A stretch of DNA of 64,000 nucleotides from Paraburkholderia sp. BL25I1N1 (GTDB taxonomy: Bacteria; Pseudomonadota; Gammaproteobacteria; Burkholderiales; Burkholderiaceae). The stretch covers positions 62,001 to 126,000 of the forward strand of contig NZ_PVZB01000005.1 of the NCBI RefSeq assembly GCF_003002025.1, read 5' to 3'. Numbering within the stretch: position 1 is the first letter of the stretch; each line of letters opens with the position of its first letter. Under the pieces are notes generated by a model. It was not told the DNA's origin. It made no database searches and was given only the letters and a program-made list of their open reading frames with translations. Position numbers and translations under genes: made by a program. Below are positions 1 to 8,005 of this stretch, one piece after another.

Positions 1-1
1 C

Positions 2-1549
2 AGCACGGCGACCGGCCACATCCAGTTGCAGCGCCGCAGCGGCGACGTCACGGTTGAAATCGGCCGGGGGCTCGCGTCTCTCGGTATTTCGAGCATCGCC
101 GCGCGCGCCGAGTTCAGCGGCGGCAACCGGCTCAACGCCACCGTGCACGCGCAGGCGAGCCGCATCGGCGTGATCGACGCCGACGCGCACACCACGCTGG
201 TGATGCGCGACGGCTTCCTGACCCTCAACGAAGACGGCGCGCTCACCGGCAATGTGAACACCAACGTGCCGTCGCTGAAAACGACCGGCGGCCTGTTCGG
301 CCCGAGCTATCTGCTCGACGGCCACCTCGCGCTCAAGCTCGCGCTCGGCGGCACCGTTGCCAAACCGAACCTGACCGGCTCGCTGCTCGGCGACGGCCTG
401 TCCGCGACCATGGTCGATCAGGGCGTGCAGTTGAAGGACGGCGTGGTGCGCATCGCGCTTTCGCACAATCTGGTCGACTTCCAGCAGGTTGAATTTCACG
501 GCGCAAGCGGCACCCTGCGTGCCACCGGGCGTGTGCGTCTGGACGGCGCGGAGCCCGATCTGACCGCGAGCATCGTCGCGGACAAGCTCGAATTGTTTGC
601 CGCGCCGGATCGTAACTTGTCGCTGTCGGGCAGCGCGAGCGTCGCGAACGCGGGCGCGCAGGGCGGCATGGCGATCAACGGCAAATTCGTGGTCGATCAT
701 GCGTTGTTCGACATGCCGGAGCAGTCCGCGCCGAAGCTCGGCGACGACGTCGTGGTGGTGCGCCCGGACGGTTCGGTGGCGGGCGAGCGGCCGCGACCCG
801 TGCCCGGCACCAACAAGCCGATCGGTCCGTTTGCGCCGCGCGCCAATATCGACATCAGCCTTGGCAACAACTTCCGTTTTCGCGGCCAGGGCGCCGACCT
901 GGGCCTGACCGGCACGATCACGGCGATGAGCGCGCCGGATCTTCCGCTGCGCGCGGTGGGGAACGTGCGCGTCACGCAGGGCTCAACCTACACGGCGTTC
1001 GGCCGCAAGCTCAACATCGAGAACGGTTTCTTCACGTTCAACGGGCCGGTGGCCAATCCAGGCATCAATATCCTGGCCATGCGCCGCAATCAGCAGGTCG
1101 AGGCGGGCGTGCAGGTCACGGGCACGGTTCAATTCCCGACGGCGAAGCTGGTGTCCGAGCCGAACGTGCCGGACAACGAAAAGCTCTCGTGGCTGCTGTT
1201 CGGCCACGGCACGGATCAGGGTAATAACCTCGGTCAGCAAAGCACCATGACGACGGCGCTCGCGCTGCTCGGCAGCGCGAGCGGCAAGCGGATCGCGCAG
1301 ACGTTCGGGCTTGACGAATTTTCGGTCGGGCAGAGCGAAGTCGGCTTGACTGATCCGCAAGTGGTGATGGTGTCGAAGGCGATCAACGAGCGGCTCGTGA
1401 TCGGCTACGAACAGGGGCTGCAGTCGGCGAGCAATGCGATCAAGGCGACGGTCAACCTGACGCGGTACTGGTCGGTCGGGGCTTACGGCGGCACGTTCAC
1501 CGGCGTCGAACTGTTTTACACGCGGCGCTTCGACCGGATTCGGTGGTGA
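2..1549 (+). CDS. tamB: TamB, C-terminal part (5' end outside window)
   Basis: C-terminal ~515 residues of the translocation and assembly module subunit TamB (DUF490). It is an inner-membrane-anchored, periplasm-spanning protein that works with the Omp85-type protein TamA in outer-membrane biogenesis and phospholipid traffic. The frame is open to the left edge, so the N-terminal anchor and most of the beta-helical body are missing. The visible part is a long run of beta-rich repeats. It ends in the typical TamB tail, with KLSWLLFGH, then a segment on reaction to TamA-like ending in FYTRRFDRIRW at the terminus. An intrinsic terminator follows 40 nt downstream. Confidence is high from the C-terminal signature. 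Confidence 0.9.
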   Translation, partial: STATGHIQLQRRSGDVTVEIGRGLASLGISSIAARAEFSGGNRLNATVHAQASRIGVIDADAHTTLVMRDGFLTLNEDGALTGNVNTNVPSLKTTGGLFGPSYLLDGHLALKLALGGTVAKPNLTGSLLGDGLSATMVDQGVQLKDGVVRIALSHNLVDFQQVEFHGASGTLRATGRVRLDGAEPDLTASIVADKLELFAAPDRNLSLSGSASVANAGAQGGMAINGKFVVDHALFDMPEQSAPKLGDDVVVVRPDGSVAGERPRPVPGTNKPIGPFAPRANIDISLGNNFRFRGQGADLGLTGTITAMSAPDLPLRAVGNVRVTQGSTYTAFGRKLNIENGFFTFNGPVANPGINILAMRRNQQVEAGVQVTGTVQFPTAKLVSEPNVPDNEKLSWLLFGHGTDQGNNLGQQSTMTTALALLGSASGKRIAQTFGLDEFSVGQSEVGLTDPQVVMVSKAINERLVIGYEQGLQSASNAIKATVNLTRYWSVGAYGGTFTGVELFYTRRFDRIRW

Positions 1550-1588
1550 TGGGTTGATTGGCTGCGCTGGAATCTTCGCGCCTGGGTC

Positions 1589-1626
1589 AAAAAAACGGCA
1601 CGCCTTTTTAGAGCGTGCCGTTTTTT
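1589..1626. terminator. Bidirectional intrinsic terminator between tamB and metG
   Basis: A-tract, then the stem ACGGCACGC / GCGTGCCGT with an ~9-nt loop, then a T-tract. The flanking A and T runs let it act on both strands. It lies between two convergent genes. Confidence 0.85.
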
Positions 1627-1661
1627 CATGCTTGCTTGCTGCGTGAGACGCCGCGCGCTTC

Positions 1662-3797
1662 TTACTTCACGCGCATGCCCGGCTTCGCGCCGCTGTGTGG
1701 CTCCAGAATGTACAGGCCCGGTTCCGCTTTCTCGTCGGTGGCGGAGGCGGCCAGCACCATGCCTTCGGACAGGCCGAACTTCATCTTGCGCGGCGCGAGG
1801 TTCGCGACCATCACTGTCAGCTTGCCGACCAGTTGCTCCGGCTGATACGCCGACTTGATGCCCGAAAACACGTTGCGAGTTTTCTCTTCGCCAACGTCGA
1901 GCGTAAGCTGCAGCAGCTTGTCCGATCCCTCCACCGCCTTGCACTCGACGATCTTCGCAATGCGCAAATCGATTTTCGCAAAGTCGTCGATCGAGATGAT
2001 GCCGGACGTTTCGTCCTTGTCGGCGGCTGCTGCTTTCGCTGCCTTCGACTTGCCTTTGGCATCGGCCGGCGCGGTTGCTTCCGGCGTGGCTTGCAGCGAG
2101 TCGCTATTGGCGGCGATCAGCGCGTCGATCTGCTTCGAATCGACGCGCGTCATCAAATGCTTGTACGCGTTGATCGGGCGCGTGGAGCTAAGCGGCACGT
2201 TGGCGTCGGCCCATACCAGCGGTTCGATGCCGAGGAAGCCTTCGACCGCTTCGGCGAGCTTCGGCAGCACCGGCTTGAGCGCCAGCGACAGCAGACGGAA
2301 CGCTTCGATGCTCACGCTGCAGGTTTCATGCAGCGCGACGCCGTTCGCCGGATCTTTGGCCTGATCCCACGGCTTGGCGGTATCCACGTATGCATTCACG
2401 GCGTCGGCCAGTTCCATGGTCTGACGCAGCGCGCGGTTGTACTCGCGCGCTTCGTAGTTCGCGGCGATTTGCGGCACGGCAGCGCGCAGCGACGCGAGCA
2501 GCGGATGCTGCATCGCGCTGTCCTGCACGCGGCCGTCGAAGCGCTTGATCAGGAAGCCGGCGGCGCGGCTCGCGATGTTCACATACTTGCCGACCAGATC
2601 GCTGTTCACGCGCGCCTGGAAGTCGTCGAGGTTCAGGTCGAGGTCTTCCATCGTGCTGTTCAGTTTGGCCGCGAAGTAGTAGCGCAGCCATTCCGGATTC
2701 AGGCCCGTGTCGATCACGCTCTGCGCGGTGATGAAGGTGCCGCGCGACTTCGACATCTTCGCGCCGTCCACGGTCAGGAAACCGTGCGCGAACACGTTGG
2801 TCGGCGTGCGGTGACCCGAAAACTCGAGCATGGCCGGCCAGAACAGCGTGTGGAAATACAGAATGTCTTTGCCGATGAAGTGGTACTGCTCAGCCGTCGA
2901 ACCCTTGCGAACCCACGCGTCGAAGTCGAGGCCGCGTTTTTCGGCGAGGTTCTTGAAGCTCGCGTAATAGCCGACCGGTGCGTCCAGCCACACGTAGAAA
3001 TACTTGCCCGGCGCGCCCGGAATCTCGAAGCCGAAATACGGCGCGTCGCGCGAGATGTCCCAGTCGGCGAGCTTGGCTTCGCCGGCGTCGCCGAGCCACT
3101 CGCGCATCTTGTTGGTGGCTTCCGGCTGCGCCAGGCCGCCCACCCATGCGCGCAGGAAATTCTCGCAACGCGGATCGGAGAGGCGGAAGAAATAGTGCGT
3201 CGACGTCTTGCGAATCGGCGTGGCGCCGGAGACGACCGAGTAGGGATTGATCAGCTCGGTGGGCAGATAAGTCGAGCCGCATACTTCGCAGCTGTCGCCA
3301 TACTGGTCTTTGGCGCCGCATTTCGGACATTCGCCCTTGATGAAGCGATCCGGCAGGAACATTTCCTTGACCGGGTCATACGCCTGTTCGATATCGCGCG
3401 CGTCGATCAGGCCCGCTTCCTTGAGCGCGAGATAGACGTTTTCGCTGAGAACGCGGTTCTCTTCGGAGTCGGTCGAGTAGTAATTGTCGAACGAAATTCC
3501 GAAGCTGTCGAAGTCGCGCTTGTGTTCCTGCCAGACGCGGTCGATCAACTGCTTCGGCGTGAGACCTTCCTTCTCCGCGCGCAACATGATAGGCGTGCCG
3601 TGCGTGTCGTCGGCGCCCACGTAATAGACCTCGTGTCCGTGCATTCGCAACGTCCGGACCCAGATGTCCGTCTGGATATATTCGACCAGATGGCCAATAT
3701 GGATTTGCCCGTTCGCATACGGAAGGGCCGACGTGACGAGAATCTGGCGACGGCCTGACGGCGCGCCTGCGGAGAGATCGGTTACGGGTGCTGACAT
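1662..3797 (-). CDS. metG: Methionyl-tRNA synthetase with C-terminal tRNA-binding domain
   Basis: Cytoplasmic class I aminoacyl-tRNA synthetase that charges tRNA-Met, including the initiator, 711 aa. The ATP motifs HIGH (residues 33-36) and KMSKS (348-352) are intact. The connective domain carries a zinc knuckle with Cys157, Cys160, Cys170 and Cys173. An Ala/Lys-rich linker at about 580-605 leads to a C-terminal OB-fold (EMAP-type) domain starting near [14 protein letters not shown], so this is the dimeric long form (E. coli 677 aa). The ATG at 3797 is in good context, with the protein starting just before the catalytic core. The gene is convergent with tamB. Confidence 0.97.
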   Translation of the reverse strand: MSAPVTDLSAGAPSGRRQILVTSALPYANGQIHIGHLVEYIQTDIWVRTLRMHGHEVYYVGADDTHGTPIMLRAEKEGLTPKQLIDRVWQEHKRDFDSFGISFDNYYSTDSEENRVLSENVYLALKEAGLIDARDIEQAYDPVKEMFLPDRFIKGECPKCGAKDQYGDSCEVCGSTYLPTELINPYSVVSGATPIRKTSTHYFFRLSDPRCENFLRAWVGGLAQPEATNKMREWLGDAGEAKLADWDISRDAPYFGFEIPGAPGKYFYVWLDAPVGYYASFKNLAEKRGLDFDAWVRKGSTAEQYHFIGKDILYFHTLFWPAMLEFSGHRTPTNVFAHGFLTVDGAKMSKSRGTFITAQSVIDTGLNPEWLRYYFAAKLNSTMEDLDLNLDDFQARVNSDLVGKYVNIASRAAGFLIKRFDGRVQDSAMQHPLLASLRAAVPQIAANYEAREYNRALRQTMELADAVNAYVDTAKPWDQAKDPANGVALHETCSVSIEAFRLLSLALKPVLPKLAEAVEGFLGIEPLVWADANVPLSSTRPINAYKHLMTRVDSKQIDALIAANSDSLQATPEATAPADAKGKSKAAKAAAADKDETSGIISIDDFAKIDLRIAKIVECKAVEGSDKLLQLTLDVGEEKTRNVFSGIKSAYQPEQLVGKLTVMVANLAPRKMKFGLSEGMVLAASATDEKAEPGLYILEPHSGAKPGMRVK

Positions 3798-3923
3798 AAG
3801 GATGGTGGGAGCCTGCGGTGGGACGAAAGGTTGATTCTAGCAGGGCAGGCGCCCGGCGCGGGGCGGGCCGCCTGGGCGCGGCGTGAGTCGCTGCGGGCCG
3901 GACGGTGTGTAAACCGAGCGCCC

Positions 3924-3950
3924 AAAAAAAACCGGGGCTATTAACCCCGG
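3924..3950 (-). terminator. Intrinsic terminator, minus strand
   Basis: Stem CCGGGG/CCCCGG with a 7-nt loop, preceded on the plus strand by eight A. Read on the minus strand this is a GC stem followed by a U tract. It lies in the 362-nt gap (3798-4159) and fits termination of the upstream OmpA-type gene before metG. Confidence 0.8.
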
Positions 3951-4101
3951 AGCAACAACGACAAGAGGAGAATGGTGACGCGGCGGCTTCGCCAGCCACG
4001 TACCGTAAAGACAGACAGCGGATTTTCGGCAGAGTTCGAAATTTTTTTCGTTCCCCTGCGAGTTTCTTTCCCGCCGCCTTTCACGGCTTTCCAAAGCATA
4101 A

Positions 4102-4131
4102 CGGTCGCCGAAGGTCCAACCCCGGCGACCG
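4102..4131. other. 9-bp perfect hairpin just past the OmpA-type stop codon
   Basis: Arms CGGTCGCCG (4102-4110) and CGGCGACCG (4123-4131) with a 12-nt loop. It sits 28 nt beyond the stop of the minus-strand OmpA-type gene and has no T-tract. A 3' mRNA-stabilising stem is plausible. No gene is seen in the rest of 3798-4159. Confidence 0.5.
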
Positions 4132-4159
4132 GCTTTCTCAATCTCCCTCGGTCTCGTCC

Positions 4160-4813
4160 TTATTGCGTGGTGTGCTGAGCCGTAGCGCGCAGATAGATTT
4201 CCACGCGGCGGTTCGCGGCACGGCCGGCTTCGGTATTGTTGTCGGCGATCGGCTGGTTCTGGCCCATGCCTTGTGCCGACAGGCGTTGCGGCGCGACGCC
4301 ACGTTGGCCCAGGTAACCCGTCACGCTTTCCGCACGGTTCACCGACAGCGTCTGGTTGTAGGCCGGCTGGCCCGTGCTGTCCGTATAGCCGATCACTTGT
4401 GCGATCAGTTCCGGATTCTGCTGCATGGTTTGCGTCAGTTGATCCAGCACCGGCGCGAACGACGGCTTGACTGCGTAGCTGTTGGTGTCGAACGTGACCG
4501 AGCTCGGAATGTTCAGCTTGAGCGAACCGTCCGGCTGTTCGGTGATCTGCGTGCCGGTGCCCTTGGTGGCGCCCGACAGCTTGTTGTGAATGGCTTGCCA
4601 GTTGTAGCCGGTGATGCCGCCCACCGCCGCGCCGACGCCCGCGCCGATCGCCGCGCCCTTGCCGCCGCCGAAGATCGCGCCCAGCGCCGCGCCAGTGCCG
4701 GCGCCCACACCAGTACCGACAGCCGTGTTCGTGCCCTGTTGGCTGGCGCAGCCGGCCAGCAATGAACCGGCAACCGCGAAGACTGCCAGGCGAGTCATGA
4801 TTTTTGCATTCAT
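4160..4813 (-). CDS. OmpA-family outer-membrane lipoprotein with glycine zipper
   Basis: Lipoprotein of 217 aa, probably anchored in the outer membrane and binding peptidoglycan. The signal peptide ends in the lipobox LLAGC, with lipidated Cys at residue 22. Residues ~30-65 form a Gly/Ala-rich glycine-zipper segment (repeated GxxxG), and ~100-212 form an OmpA C-terminal domain including NRRVEIYL. This is the YiaD/Pal-like architecture. The start has an AGAGGA ribosome site 7 nt upstream. It is monocistronic, with a minus-strand terminator downstream, and diverges from apbC. The exact cellular role is not assigned. Confidence 0.88.
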   Translation of the reverse strand: MNAKIMTRLAVFAVAGSLLAGCASQQGTNTAVGTGVGAGTGAALGAIFGGGKGAAIGAGVGAAVGGITGYNWQAIHNKLSGATKGTGTQITEQPDGSLKLNIPSSVTFDTNSYAVKPSFAPVLDQLTQTMQQNPELIAQVIGYTDSTGQPAYNQTLSVNRAESVTGYLGQRGVAPQRLSAQGMGQNQPIADNNTEAGRAANRRVEIYLRATAQHTTQ

Positions 4814-5160
4814 TTTTGATTCCTCTTGAGTGAAGCGAGTCAGGCGAGCAAGGCGCGGCCAAACAAATTTATCTGGCGAAGATGACGGCCATGAAGCCGT
4901 CGGTTCACCAATACGAAAAGTCTTACGCCCTGTTCAGCCTCGGTCCGACAGTAAAAAAGGGTCTTCCGGCACGCCGTGGCGTCAGCCACTACAATAATGA
5001 CTGAAGCACGCAGCGATGCGGCCCCCATGGCGTTCCGCCTGCCCGAAGGGTGCCCGGCACGCCTGGTTTTCGCAATGCTGTCTAACAATTTCTTTCAAAT
5101 TCCGGCGCGTGGCCGAGACTTCGATTCCGCTGCGCCGCAGGTGTTCCCCACGGAGTGTCA
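4814..5160. other. Divergent intergenic region, no gene seen
   Basis: 347 nt between the OmpA-type gene and apbC. It must carry both promoters. I could not pick convincing -35/-10 pairs or a gene. Confidence 0.6.
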
Positions 5161-6249
5161 ATGAGTATCGATCGGGCATTGGTCGACGCTGCCCTCGCAG
5201 CCGTCGCTGACCCCAACACCGGCCGGCCGTACGCAGCCGCCAAGAACATCAGGAACGTCGCCGTGCAGGGTGACACGGTCAGTGTCGAGGTGGTACTCGG
5301 CTATCCGGCCATGCGCCAATTCGACGCGATCCGCGCGCAATTTTCCGATGCGCTGCGCGCCGTGCCAGGCGTGGCGGACGTGCGTGTCCAGCTGTCGCAG
5401 CAGATCGCGGCGCATACCGTGCAGCGTGGCGTGAAACTGTTGCCGAACGTTAAGAATATCGTCGCGGTGGCGTCGGGCAAGGGCGGCGTCGGCAAAAGCA
5501 CGACCGCTGTGAATCTTGCGCTGGCGCTGGCGAGCGAAGGCGCGTCGGTCGGTATTCTCGACGCGGACATCTACGGCCCGTCGCTGCCGATGATGCTCGG
5601 CATCGTCGGCCGCCCCGAGTCGCCGGACGAGAAGTCGATGAACCCGATGACCGGCCACGGCTTGCAGGCCAATTCGATCGGCTTTCTGATCGAGCAGGAC
5701 AACCCGATGGTGTGGCGCGGTCCAATGGCGACTTCCGCGTTGGAACAACTGCTGCGGCAGACGAACTGGAACGATCTCGACTATCTGATCGTGGACATGC
5801 CGCCGGGCACCGGCGACATTCAGCTCACGCTCTCACAACGCGTCCCGGTGACGGGCGCGGTGATCGTCACCACGCCGCAAGACATCGCGCTGCTCGACGC
5901 GAAGAAGGGCCTCAAGATGTTCGAGAAGGTGGGCATTCCGATTCTTGGCATCGTCGAGAACATGGGTATGCATATCTGCTCGAATTGCGGCCACGAAGAG
6001 CATATTTTCGGCGCCGGCGGCGGCGAGCGCATGGGCAAGGAGTACGGCGTCGACGTGCTCGGCAGCCTGCCGCTCGACATCGCGATCCGCGAGCAGGCCG
6101 ACTCGGGCAAACCGACCGTGGTGGCCGACCCGCAGGGACGTATCGCGGAGATCTATCGGTCGATCGCGCGCAAGGTGGCGGTCCATATCGCCGAACGCGC
6201 TCGCGACATGACGTCCAAGTTTCCCAATATCGTGGTCCAGAACACCTGA
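5161..6249 (+). CDS. apbC: Iron-sulfur cluster carrier ATPase ApbC (Mrp family)
   Basis: Cytoplasmic P-loop NTPase of the Mrp/NBP35 family that carries and transfers Fe-S clusters, 362 aa. An N-terminal MIP18-like (DUF59) domain occupies ~1-90. The deviant Walker A GKGGVGKST lies at 106-114, MPPGTGD follows near 200, and the CxxC cluster site (CSNC) near 265. I chose ATG 5161 over the in-frame GTG 5155 because GGAG at 5152-5155 is spaced correctly only for the ATG. In Burkholderia this gene sits near metG, as here. Confidence 0.95.
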   Translation: MSIDRALVDAALAAVADPNTGRPYAAAKNIRNVAVQGDTVSVEVVLGYPAMRQFDAIRAQFSDALRAVPGVADVRVQLSQQIAAHTVQRGVKLLPNVKNIVAVASGKGGVGKSTTAVNLALALASEGASVGILDADIYGPSLPMMLGIVGRPESPDEKSMNPMTGHGLQANSIGFLIEQDNPMVWRGPMATSALEQLLRQTNWNDLDYLIVDMPPGTGDIQLTLSQRVPVTGAVIVTTPQDIALLDAKKGLKMFEKVGIPILGIVENMGMHICSNCGHEEHIFGAGGGERMGKEYGVDVLGSLPLDIAIREQADSGKPTVVADPQGRIAEIYRSIARKVAVHIAERARDMTSKFPNIVVQNT

Positions 6250-6471
6250 GGAAACGCGCGCTGCACTAAGTTTTTTGCCGCGCGAGAAGGCTCCTCGAGG
6301 ATCACGCCCTCCGGCTGGCGTGACGCGCCGGGTTCGAGAGGCCGCGCTTGATCAGCCGTTCGGACAAGGGGCCAAGGCGTCTGTTTTGGCCTGGTCTCGC
6401 GGTATCATGTCGACTTCACAAGTTCGGCTCGGCGGCCGCAGGGGCGGCCACCAGGCCGGCAAGAGGATCGC

Positions 6472-7005
6472 ATGGGAAAACGAATCGACGGGCAGGCGGT
6501 GCATGCGTTCATCGTCCTGGCTGCCAGCAGTGTGCTGTTATGCGGCTGTAGCGCGTTCCTGAGACCACAGGAAAAACGTGCGGACGCGCAGTTGCTGCCC
6601 ACCGTGGGCAATCAGGCGCGCGGTCTCGTCACGTTCATCGAGCGCTCGGACGGCGTGCAGGTCACCTACAATCTCGCGGGCATGCAGCCCAATAGCGACC
6701 ACGCGTTGCAAGTGCACGAGCGCGGCGACTGCAATGCCGCTGACGGTTCCAGCGCCGGTCAGGTGTTTTCGCCGGCCGCGGAGCGTCTGAAATCGGGCGC
6801 GCGCGTCGAGGGCGACCTCGGCAATATTCACGCGGACGCGAACGGCGTGGCCACGGGCTTCATCGTTGCGCCGGACGTCTCGCTCGACGGCATCCGCTCG
6901 GTGTTGCAGCGCGCGGTTCTGCTGCACCACGACGCGACCGATCCCTACGCCTATCCGCAACATGGCGCGGGCCCCGCGCTCGCCTGCGGATTGATTCGCC
7001 AGTGA
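6472..7005 (+). CDS. SodC-fold lipoprotein lacking most Cu/Zn ligands
   Basis: 177-aa lipoprotein (lipobox Cys26) with the Cu/Zn superoxide dismutase fold. Seen: the QVHERGDC strand, SAGQVFSP, GDLGN and GPALACG segments align with SodC, and the disulfide cysteines (Cys87, Cys172) are kept. Against the bovine numbering, His46 is Gln80, His63 is Val98, His71 and His80 are non-His, and Arg143 is Ala. Only the His48, Asp83 and His120 equivalents remain. Dismutase activity is therefore unlikely (inference). A role in metal handling or the envelope is possible, as for other degenerate SodC proteins such as B. subtilis YojM. AAGAGG precedes the ATG. Confidence 0.8.
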   Translation: MGKRIDGQAVHAFIVLAASSVLLCGCSAFLRPQEKRADAQLLPTVGNQARGLVTFIERSDGVQVTYNLAGMQPNSDHALQVHERGDCNAADGSSAGQVFSPAAERLKSGARVEGDLGNIHADANGVATGFIVAPDVSLDGIRSVLQRAVLLHHDATDPYAYPQHGAGPALACGLIRQ

Positions 7006-7348
7006 GCGTTGGGGCAGCTGCGTGATCAAGGCCCAGGTACAGGCTGCCAGCGTCCGGTCAGGCGGTCTTGAAACAGGCATCGGACCGCTTCTGAAGCCAA
7101 CCTGCGGCAGCATTCTCACGATCGCGTAAAATGAGCGCCTTTCGTTCGGCTGGCTCGCCGGAAGGCCTGTTCTGCCGCATGGGCGGGAAGCCCCGCAGGG
7201 CAAGCGTAGGGCGCCTGAACGGCACGCCGCCCGGACCGCTTCCGCGGAGTCAGCGCAAAGCAGGCGCGCAGCAAGCCGAAAGTGACCCGGCAGTTACCGG
7301 GTTGTTATCCGTCACATCTCTGTCATTCACGTCGAGCAGCGTTCACCT
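7006..7348. other. Intergenic region, no gene seen
   Basis: 343 nt between the SodC-like gene and dcd. A 73-codon open frame from 7131 has no ribosome site or recognisable product, and I do not call it. dcd's promoter is presumably here. Confidence 0.5.
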
Positions 7349-7918
7349 ATGACTATCAAATCCGACAAGTGGATCCGGCGCATGGCCGCGTCGCACAACA
7401 TGATCGAGCCGTTCGCGCCCGATCAGGTTCGCGTCTCCGAAGACGGCCGGAAGATTGTCAGCTACGGCACGTCGAGCTACGGCTACGACATCCGCTGCGC
7501 CGACGAATTCAAGATCTTCACGAACATCAACTCGACTATCGTCGATCCGAAGAATTTCGACGAAAAGTCGTTTGTCGACTTCAAGGGCGATGTCTGCATC
7601 ATCCCGCCGAATTCGTTCGCGCTCGCGCGCACGGTGGAGTATTTCCGCATTCCGCGCAGTGTCCTGACCGTGTGTCTGGGCAAGTCCACGTATGCGCGTT
7701 GCGGGATCATCGTCAACGTGACGCCGTTCGAGCCGGAATGGGAAGGGCACGTCACGCTCGAATTCTCGAATACGACACCTTTGCCTGCGAAAATCTACGC
7801 GAACGAAGGCGTCGCTCAAGTGCTGTTTTTCGAAAGCGACGAAATTTGTGAAACGTCGTACGCGGATCGCGGCGGCAAATATCAAGGTCAGCACGGCGTC
7901 ACGTTGCCGAAAACGTGA
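7349..7918 (+). CDS. dcd: dCTP deaminase
   Basis: Cytoplasmic enzyme converting dCTP to dUTP plus ammonia, feeding dTMP synthesis, 189 aa (family usual 188-193). The trimeric dUTPase-fold core is complete. The catalytic region includes [15 protein letters not shown] and the Glu in [11 protein letters not shown], and the C-terminal nucleotide-closing segment [15 protein letters not shown] is present. A terminator-like hairpin follows 37 nt past the stop, so dcd is probably transcribed separately from the downstream decarboxylase. Confidence 0.97.
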
Positions 7919-7954
7919 CGTCGGCGGCGCACTGACCCACCAGCTATACCGGGT

Positions 7955-7993
7955 GACCGCTGCCATTGACAGAATGCAGCGGTCGTTCTTTTT
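7955..7993 (+). terminator. Intrinsic terminator/attenuator between dcd and the decarboxylase gene
   Basis: Perfect 9-bp stem GACCGCTGC (7955-7963) / GCAGCGGTC (7976-7984) followed by GTTCTTTTT. The tract runs directly into the GGAG ribosome site of the next gene (ATG 8006), so it could act as an attenuator for that gene as well as a terminator for dcd. Confidence 0.75.
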
Positions 7994-8005
7994 GGAGAAT
8001 CGCCC

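Noticed and set aside
1695..3758. 687-codon plus-strand frame opposite metG
   Set aside because: Shadow of metG in a complementary frame, with no ribosome site or recognisable motif. The same applies to long antisense frames opposite zwf, argH and ppc.
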